64,000 bases of DNA. Origin: Methylomonas sp. LL1. GTDB lineage: Bacteria; Pseudomonadota; Gammaproteobacteria; Methylococcales; Methylomonadaceae. Positions 58,034 through 64,000 of the stretch are shown here, one piece after another. Positions within the stretch are counted from its first letter, which is position 1. Each line of letters opens with the position of its first letter. The notes below the pieces were generated by a model. It did not search any database. It was not told the origin of the DNA and worked only from the letters and a program-made list of their open reading frames with translations. The DNA lies in contig NZ_CP064653.1 in NCBI RefSeq assembly GCF_015711015.1, positions 2,108,001-2,172,000 of the forward strand. The letters run 5' to 3'. A program made the translations under genes and the position numbers.

Positions 58034-59104
58034 CTAATTCGGTGGAAAACCAACCTCTGTTGATGCATCGGTTTTTCCTGCCATTGCCGGAGCAGGCGAA
58101 GTCTCCGGTTGATTGATTTTGGGCGCGAGATAACTGATCTGGCTCAAGCCCATCAAAGCAACTAGCTCCCATGGAACATCCCATAAATCGCCCTCCAGAA
58201 TGCTTTTGGTCACGAACAACAACAGCGTAAACAGAGTCCAAAACACCATTTGTGCCCGCGTCATCGACAAGTTTCCCTGTCCTCTAACCGAATAATCGAC
58301 GACCAAATCCGATAGTCTGGGCTGGCGATTAACCCACGCCTCGCCTTCCGCGGGAACATCCAAGGCTTTGGCAGCCTTTTCACCTTGAGCATAACTAATG
58401 CCACCGGTTGCCAAGGATAAGCCCATCAACGCAATCAGCGATTCGGGAATCGTAGGCACCTGCAGACGCATCAAGCCATACGCCATCACCATGCAACCGA
58501 TGGCCAAGGTCCATAACATGACTTGTGCGCGGGATAGCGATAAAGCCCCGTCATTACCGCAGATAAATTGAATAGGCTGTTTGTTGCCGAGCTTTGCCAG
58601 ACCGATCAATACCGACAACAACAGAAAAACCAACAAACACGGAATAACAAAAGCCGGCACGGTATTGGACAAATACACCTCGCGACCGCCGATCGCGACT
58701 TGTTGGTTATTCAGTTCGTCCTGCCAGATCAAGGTCGGCGTCAATCGCACCACCGTTTTGTAAAACGGCACGGGGTAATGGCTCAGATCAAACAACAACA
58801 GCGTCCCGGTTAACGCAATCTTGGCCTCATTCACCACCTGTTCGACGGTTTGATGCCGGGCAACGAGCATGGGCTCAATAAAGCGCTGTTCGTCGGGCCG
58901 CTTGGGACTGATCACATGGCTGGCGGTCAATACCAGCCTGGGCTTCATACTGTCGGCAATATCCTGGGAAATAAACACCCGGATCGGATGCGACTTGAGT
59001 TGCCCATCCGCCATAAACAAGTCCACCGGAACCGACTCCGCATGCAGCAAACTCAAAGGCATTAGCGATAACAGGCTGATGAAAACCAGCAACGTCTTAC
59101 GCAT
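58034..59104 (-). CDS. Membrane protein with an internal duplication, unknown
   Basis: The 356-residue protein has a signal peptide (MRKTLLVFISLLSLMPLSLLH), a soluble domain of about 120 residues (LFMADGQLKSHPIRVFISQD), and five membrane helices. The last two thirds contain two copies of one unit: LSLSRAQVMLWTLAIG ... PESLIALMGLSLATGGISYA and LSMTRAQMVFWTLFTL ... PWELVALMGLSQISYLA. I do not recognise the family. Position suggests it serves export, immunity or a pore for the surrounding enzymes. Confidence 0.7.
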   Translation of the reverse strand: MRKTLLVFISLLSLMPLSLLHAESVPVDLFMADGQLKSHPIRVFISQDIADSMKPRLVLTASHVISPKRPDEQRFIEPMLVARHQTVEQVVNEAKIALTGTLLLFDLSHYPVPFYKTVVRLTPTLIWQDELNNQQVAIGGREVYLSNTVPAFVIPCLLVFLLLSVLIGLAKLGNKQPIQFICGNDGALSLSRAQVMLWTLAIGCMVMAYGLMRLQVPTIPESLIALMGLSLATGGISYAQGEKAAKALDVPAEGEAWVNRQPRLSDLVVDYSVRGQGNLSMTRAQMVFWTLFTLLLFVTKSILEGDLWDVPWELVALMGLSQISYLAPKINQPETSPAPAMAGKTDASTEVGFPPN

Positions 59105-59127
59105 AGCTCCCCCTGAAGCCGGACTTA

Positions 59128-61374
59128 CTAGAGTTGGTAAGGAAACAAATTGATTAAGGCATTAAGCGCCGGATTCATGGCATTGGCCGAATCGATGGCC
59201 TTGGCCATATCCCACAACTTGACCGAAGACGTGTACATGTCCGAACGATCAATCAACGCTTGCCCCCAGGCGCGCACGACTTCATTCAATTCGTCGTCCA
59301 AGTAATAGCGTTGGCTCTCGTGCTGCAAAAAACCGTTGGCATGCAGATTATTGCTGGTATCGCTAACATACCATTTGTCGTCGTAAGCCACTTTGGCATG
59401 AAGAGTGCCACCGCCTATCCCATCCCATTTCTTTTTCATGAAAATCCGCAGCGAACCAGTGGCATCCGGCATTGCTTGAATCTCATCAAGTAAATGCGCG
59501 GCATATTTGACGATAGCCCCGCTGATTTGCGGCACATCGATGGTTTGCGGCGAGTTGGTGACAATATTGACAATACGGCCATCGCGTACCGCCCGCTTGA
59601 TGGCTTCCAGTGTCGGATCCAGATTGGCGCCGGGAACCGGCGGCAACACGTAGGCCTGAATCAAGGTAAAGCTGAAGCCGGATATTTCCAGGCCGCTCAA
59701 CACTCCGATCAGGCCATTGAAGGTTGAATCCGGCCCCGGCATGTCATGCGTGGCCAAGCCGATGATGTCACCCTGCTTCGATGGCGTCGCATAGTGTATA
59801 TCCTCGCGAACGATGTTCGGGCGCATGTGCATTTTGGCTTGCTGAAGCCACATATCATCCTCGGCGCGCTGCAACGACTGCGCCAGTTTGCCGGCAATTT
59901 TGAATTCGGCATCCATCCAGTCAAAGAAATAATCGCCATGAATATTACGGCCACCGACTATCGCCGAGGCATCGGCACCATAGCCGTTGGCAATAGCGGA
60001 TTTGGAATGATTGGAATCACCCGGGGTGCCACGTTCATCGTTATTGAAAAAGCACAGCGTGACGTTGGGATGAGCCGCCAACTCGGCCAACAGGCCACCG
60101 AGCACGACATGACTATCAGGATCAACCAACACCACTCCGGGATCGCGAAACGCCACGGTTCTATCGACGGTCATGTGGATTTCACCACCCGCATCGGCCA
60201 ATTCTTTTAGCTTTGCCGCCAGCCTGGGGCCCAAACCATAGTTATCGACCGGCTTGTTGGCGTAATGCTTCCAGACCGTGTAATCGTAGGTTACCGACTG
60301 GCCCGACTCGGCTAACGTTATTAATCGGTCGATGTCCGCCAACCGGGCGGCAAATGCATCGTTGCCTTCGGGCATGAAATCGACCCGATTGCCCCAAACA
60401 AATTCCGGCTTGGAAAACCCTGCTTCGGGTTGGACCAATTCGGCAAACTTGGCCAGCACATTCATGCGGATAATCTCATCGCGTTTATAGAAACCATCAC
60501 GCTGGAACAACTCGATTTGCTTATCTTCGCTGTAATACATCGGCTCCTGCGGGTTAATAGCCAAGGTTTTGCGCAGCTTGTTGAGCGATACCAGTTTGTC
60601 GTTGACTTCCTTGGCGATCTGATTCGGCGATTTGTAATAACGCCCGTCGCTAGTGGTGGCTTTCTGATTCAGCAACAATTCGCTGAGTATGGTCGCACGC
60701 AAATTATCGGCCATGATTTCATTGCGAATTTTATTGGCCTCGATTTGTTCGGGAGTCGCCGGCGTACCGTCTTTGTTTTGCGTAATAGGCAGGGAGGCAT
60801 TGACGAAATCTTCCGAAAATTGCGGCAACTGACCGGCATTGTTGATTCTCACCATATCGTTGCCGATTTGCGAACGATCGCCGGTGGTCAAAGCCAATTG
60901 CAAGTGGCTAGGCGGAATATCGTATTTCTCACCGGCTCGAGACAAGCGCTCCACGGTTTCCGCCCTTTGCTGAGTTTTACGGATTTGTTCGTCACTGACC
61001 GGCGTGGCATTTTGCAAATCCACTCCAGGCTTGGCGGTAAACCTGTACCATTGGTTCGGTAAACCCGGCTGTTCCGGATTGAGCTCCAAATAAAACGAAC
61101 GTGAATCCGATTTGGAGGCGTACACCTGATAATCATAGCCATTTGGTCCGCCAAGTTGATCCCTGATTTCGCGATTGGGATTCAAACCGACCGCCTTGAA
61201 GGCATCCTTTTTTAGTAAACCGGAGGCATCGTTTGGCTTTTGCGCGCCGAAACGCTCGGGCGGCAACACATACCTATCCTTCATGTTCAACCCGAGTAAA
61301 GCCATGGCAATATCGGCTTCCGTTAAGGTATGGCCCCCGAGGACTGATCCAGCGCCAAGTGTGTTGTTACCCAT
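59128..61374 (-). CDS. Phospholipase D-like protein
   Basis: The 748-residue protein has two PLD half-sites: HSKSAIANGYGAD (His456, Lys458) with IVGGRNIHGDYFFDW, and LHAKVAYDDKWYVSDTSNN (His659, Lys661, Asn675/676). Family enzymes cleave phosphodiesters, usually of phospholipids. The N-terminal about 350 residues are a separate region without recognised motifs, with Gln/Asn-rich helical parts. No signal peptide. I chose the ATG at 61374 (MGNNTLGAGSVLGG), since the earlier ATG adds a stretch that looks non-coding. It is the first gene of a minus-strand cluster. Confidence 0.87.
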   Translation of the reverse strand: MGNNTLGAGSVLGGHTLTEADIAMALLGLNMKDRYVLPPERFGAQKPNDASGLLKKDAFKAVGLNPNREIRDQLGGPNGYDYQVYASKSDSRSFYLELNPEQPGLPNQWYRFTAKPGVDLQNATPVSDEQIRKTQQRAETVERLSRAGEKYDIPPSHLQLALTTGDRSQIGNDMVRINNAGQLPQFSEDFVNASLPITQNKDGTPATPEQIEANKIRNEIMADNLRATILSELLLNQKATTSDGRYYKSPNQIAKEVNDKLVSLNKLRKTLAINPQEPMYYSEDKQIELFQRDGFYKRDEIIRMNVLAKFAELVQPEAGFSKPEFVWGNRVDFMPEGNDAFAARLADIDRLITLAESGQSVTYDYTVWKHYANKPVDNYGLGPRLAAKLKELADAGGEIHMTVDRTVAFRDPGVVLVDPDSHVVLGGLLAELAAHPNVTLCFFNNDERGTPGDSNHSKSAIANGYGADASAIVGGRNIHGDYFFDWMDAEFKIAGKLAQSLQRAEDDMWLQQAKMHMRPNIVREDIHYATPSKQGDIIGLATHDMPGPDSTFNGLIGVLSGLEISGFSFTLIQAYVLPPVPGANLDPTLEAIKRAVRDGRIVNIVTNSPQTIDVPQISGAIVKYAAHLLDEIQAMPDATGSLRIFMKKKWDGIGGGTLHAKVAYDDKWYVSDTSNNLHANGFLQHESQRYYLDDELNEVVRAWGQALIDRSDMYTSSVKLWDMAKAIDSANAMNPALNALINLFPYQL

Positions 61375-61629
61375 ATAAACCTCTCCTCGAATCAAGATGA
61401 TAATTGGCAAAAACCCAGTAACATTCGAGCATCAGAACCGCGTAAATGTGAATGGCTTCACACAATAATAGTAAAATAATCGTATTTCTCAAGTGATGAG
61501 AGACTTTATTTCACATGCTGAAAGCCCCGATACGGGCCATTTTGTACCGATTTTTCTAGGCGCCCAAATCAGCCTCATTTTATTCGCGGCCCGTCCCTGG
61601 CAGAATCAGATCAGTCCCTAAATACGAGC
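61375..61629. other. Gap between rfbD and the phospholipase D cluster
   Basis: About 255 bp containing the likely promoter of the minus-strand cluster. It is A/T-rich around 61455-61500. No gene is visible. Confidence 0.4.
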
Positions 61630-62526
61630 CTATTTCTCCAATATTTCCGCCAACATTCGATCAACCCCGACTTGCCAGTCAGGCAAGTGCAAACCGAAGC
61701 TGCCGGTAAGTTTGGCGGTACTCAACCTTGAATTAAGCGGACGTTGCGCCGGCGTAGGGTATTGCGATGTTGGAATCGCCTGTAACGCATTTTCCGGCAG
61801 TTTGAGCTGAACGCCGGAGTGTCGCGCGACATCCAGCACATGATCGGCATAATCAAACCAGCTGGTTTCGCCACCAGCCACCAAATGATACAAACCGGAC
61901 AGGTCATTGCGACTGATCGCAACACGGATGGCGTGCGCCGTGACGTCCGCCAGCAACTCCGCGCCGGTGGGGGCACCGGCTTGGTCGCTGATCACCGACA
62001 ACTGCTCCCGCTCTCTGGCCAGTCTGAGCATGGTTTTGGCAAAATTATTGCCTCGCGCGGCGTAGACCCAACTGGTACGAAAAATCAGATGCAGGCATCC
62101 CGATTGCCGTATCGCCAACTCACCCGCCAACTTGGTTTTTCCGTAAACACTCAAGGGGTTGACTGCATCGTCTTCGCGCCAAGGCGTTTCGCCGCTGCCG
62201 TCGAACACATAATCGGTGGAATAATGCACCAGCCAGGCACCCTGGCGCTTGGCGGCTTCGGCCAATGCGGCCGGTGCGTCGGCGTTGATCACCCGAGCCA
62301 ACTCGGTTTCGCTCTCGGCCTTGTCGACCGCGGTATAAGCGGCCGCATTGACGATCACATCCGGCTTGAAATCATCCACGGTTTTGGCGATGCCCTCAGG
62401 ATTTGCCAAATCGCCGCATTCCGGTTGACTGTGGCGATCCAAGGCCAGCAAATTGCCTAACGGTGCCAAGCTACGTTGCAATTCCCAACCGACTTGGCCG
62501 TTTTTACCCAACAACAGAATTTTCAC
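61630..62526 (-). CDS. rfbD: dTDP-4-dehydrorhamnose reductase
   Basis: RfbD makes dTDP-L-rhamnose, a precursor for surface polysaccharides. The 298-residue short-chain reductase-like protein has MKILLLGKNGQVGWELQRSL (NADPH site), VHYSTDYVFDG and the YGKTKLAGE catalytic Tyr/Lys. It is 67 bp downstream of rfbB. rfbA and rfbC are not in the window. Confidence 0.95.
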   Translation of the reverse strand: MKILLLGKNGQVGWELQRSLAPLGNLLALDRHSQPECGDLANPEGIAKTVDDFKPDVIVNAAAYTAVDKAESETELARVINADAPAALAEAAKRQGAWLVHYSTDYVFDGSGETPWREDDAVNPLSVYGKTKLAGELAIRQSGCLHLIFRTSWVYAARGNNFAKTMLRLAREREQLSVISDQAGAPTGAELLADVTAHAIRVAISRNDLSGLYHLVAGGETSWFDYADHVLDVARHSGVQLKLPENALQAIPTSQYPTPAQRPLNSRLSTAKLTGSFGLHLPDWQVGVDRMLAEILEK

Positions 62527-62593
62527 AATAAACCGCCCCCGTCAGCCGCCACCTGGGTGACTAGGCCATGCAAATCCGCGCCGCAGCCATTGA

Positions 62594-63664
62594 TCATGCA
62601 CTGCGCCCCGCATAGTTTTTTTCCAGCCAGGATTGATAATCGCCCGACAGCACATTATTGACCCAGCCCTGATGATCCAGATACCACTGCACGGTTTTGC
62701 GGATACCGGTTTCGAAGGTTTCCGCCGGTTTCCAGCCCAACTCGCGCTCGAGCTTGCCGGCATCGATCGCATAGCGTCTATCATGACCGGGACGGTCGGT
62801 GACATAGGTAATTTGCTCGGCATAGGATTTGCCGTCCGCGCGCGGGCTGAGTTGGTCCAGAATCACGCACAGGATATTGACCACATCCAGGTTGGCCTTT
62901 TCGTTCCAGCCGCCCACGTTGTAAACCTCACCGACACGACCGGATTGCAGCACGCAACGGATTGCGCTGCAATGGTCCTTCACATACAGCCAGTCGCGTA
63001 TCTGTTGCCCATCGCCATAGATCGGCAAGGCTTTACCGGCCAGCGCGTTTTGGATGCAAAGTGGAATCAGCTTTTCCGGGAAATGATACGGTCCGTAATT
63101 GTTGGAACAATTGGTGGTCAAGACCGGCAGGCCGTAAGTGTGATGATACGAGCGCACCAAATGATCGCTGGCGGCCTTGCTGGCCGAATATGGGCTGTTA
63201 GGCTGATATTGATGGGTTTCCGAGAACGGCGGATCGGTCTTTTCCAGTGAACCGTACACTTCGTCGGTTGATACATGCAGGAATCGAAAAGCCTGCTTGG
63301 CTTCCGGTTCCAGGCCATTCCAATAACTGCGTACCGCTTCAAGCAAGCGGAAGCTGCCGAGGATATTGGTCTGAATAAAATCTTCCGGGCCGTGGATGGA
63401 ACGGTCGACATGCGATTCGGCGGCGAAATTCACCACCGCCCGAATATTGTGCCGCCGCAGCAAGCTCAAACCCAAATCATAATCGCCGATATCGCCCTTG
63501 ACGAAGATATGCCGTGCATCGTTTTGCAGCGTGGCAAGATTTTCCAGATTGCCGGCATAGGTCAGGTTATCCAGATTCACCACCGGTTCATCGTTTTGCG
63601 CCAACCAGTCCAGAACAAAATTACTGCCGATAAATCCGGCGCCACCAGTCACTAAAATTGTCAT
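62594..63664 (-). CDS. rfbB: dTDP-glucose 4,6-dehydratase
   Basis: RfbB converts dTDP-glucose to the 4-keto-6-deoxy sugar, the step before the epimerase and RfbD. The 356-residue protein has [27 protein letters not shown] and the [11 protein letters not shown] active site, then [13 protein letters not shown] and the family [13 protein letters not shown]-terminus. It lies 123 bp after the histidine-kinase end on the same strand. Confidence 0.97.
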   Translation of the reverse strand: MTILVTGGAGFIGSNFVLDWLAQNDEPVVNLDNLTYAGNLENLATLQNDARHIFVKGDIGDYDLGLSLLRRHNIRAVVNFAAESHVDRSIHGPEDFIQTNILGSFRLLEAVRSYWNGLEPEAKQAFRFLHVSTDEVYGSLEKTDPPFSETHQYQPNSPYSASKAASDHLVRSYHHTYGLPVLTTNCSNNYGPYHFPEKLIPLCIQNALAGKALPIYGDGQQIRDWLYVKDHCSAIRCVLQSGRVGEVYNVGGWNEKANLDVVNILCVILDQLSPRADGKSYAEQITYVTDRPGHDRRYAIDAGKLERELGWKPAETFETGIRKTVQWYLDHQGWVNNVLSGDYQSWLEKNYAGRSA

Positions 63665-63787
63665 AAGCCTATAATTTAAAAGTGTAGTGCCGCCAAAAAC
63701 CCAATTTCAGTCGGCTGATCAAGAAAAAAGAACGGGTATATTAACCCATGCGCCACGCTTGGCATGCTAAAAACATTCCGAATATTA

Positions 63788-64000
63788 TCAAGGTAAAAAC
63801 AGGCAAAACCGCGCGCCGCCCAGCCGGCTGCGATTATCGATACGGATGAATCCGCTTTTGTTTTTATTCTTATGAAAACCGGCAATCGCCGCCACGAAAT
63901 ACAATCCGAGACCGGTATTGCCGCTGACCCAATCCAGATCGGACGGATTTGAGAAGTCGGCATTCAGTAAATGTTCGGGATAGCCGTGCCCATCATCCTC
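63788..64000 (-). CDS. Histidine kinase C-terminal fragment (runs off the window)
   Basis: The last 70 residues of a sensor kinase can be read up to the window edge: EDDGHGYPEHLL (G1/N-box region), then WVSGNTGLGLYFVAAIAG (the GxGLGL G2 loop) and SRLGGARFCLFLP at the end. This is the ATP-binding HATPase domain. The rest, including the sensor and dimerisation parts, lies beyond 64000. The neighbouring rhamnose genes do not show what it senses. Confidence 0.85.
   Translation of the reverse strand, partial: EDDGHGYPEHLLNADFSNPSDLDWVSGNTGLGLYFVAAIAGFHKNKNKSGFIRIDNRSRLGGARFCLFLP

Noticed and set aside
56175-61374. Calling the phospholipase D/GH19 cluster a prophage
   Set aside because: No capsid, tail, terminase, repressor or integrase genes are present; GH19 alone is not enough.
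63676-63963. A 95-residue minus-strand open frame at the window end
   Set aside because: It overlaps in another frame the clear histidine-kinase C-terminus that ends at 63788; the latter has the conserved G2 loop, so this frame is a shadow.

Overview
The window looks like the chromosome of a gammaproteobacterium, most likely a methylotroph or methanotroph of the Methylococcales (Methylomonas-like). That placement is an inference from the style of the 16S/23S rRNA operon, the hup/hyp hydrogenase locus and the gammaproteobacterial housekeeping genes. No methane monooxygenase or methanol dehydrogenase gene is present to confirm it.

Layout. 1-2045: a small membrane protein and a complete ISAs1-family insertion sequence with a 10-bp target duplication. 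2046-3949: a TatD-like hydrolase, tcdA and a small unknown gene, overlapping like an operon. 4207-11546: an unusual five-gene operon made of a CBM48/gluconate-dehydrogenase-subunit-3 fusion, a GMC flavoprotein oxidoreductase, two related cupin proteins and a secreted GH13 alpha-amylase. A SAM methyltransferase and a clear terminator follow. 12781-18165 (minus strand): a full rRNA operon, 16S-tRNA-Ile-tRNA-Ala-23S-5S, with a near-perfect promoter. 18625-25339: housekeeping genes glbN, serS, orn, an M48 protease, rsgA, hinT and purD.

26033-48600: a complete [NiFe] uptake hydrogenase locus, all on the plus strand: hupS, hupL, a small membrane gene, hupC, hupD, hupF, hupG, hupH, hupI, hupJ, hupK, hypA, hypB, hypC, hypD, hypE and hypF. 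The small subunit carries the six-cysteine pattern of oxygen-tolerant enzymes. The locus is broken at three points. Between hupG and hupH lies an island with a toxin-antitoxin pair and an AT-rich unknown gene. Between hypB and hypC lies an island with an OLD-like nuclease gene split by an IS3 element, an IS110 element, and a PIN toxin-antitoxin pair just outside its right end. Between hypD and hypE lies a third toxin-antitoxin pair. Both islands have inverted terminal sequences of one type and contain copies of one interspersed repeat in opposite orientations.

48617-53522: mobA, two small lipoproteins, a membrane protein, and the lapG/lapD pair that controls adhesin release in response to c-di-GMP. 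53793-56093: a predicted lipoprotein metzincin protease with a PKD domain. 56175-61374 (minus strand): a putative envelope-attacking cluster of a GH19 lysozyme-like enzyme, an alpha/beta hydrolase, a membrane protein with an internal duplication, and a phospholipase D-like protein. 61630-64000: rfbD, rfbB and the C-terminal end of a histidine kinase, cut by the window edge.

Most worth following up: the CBM48-fused oxidoreductase operon, the two repeat-bounded islands with three toxin-antitoxin pairs inside one metabolic operon, the nuclease gene that is restored exactly when the IS3 is removed, the IS110 element sitting inside the interspersed repeat, and the phospholipase D/lysozyme cluster.
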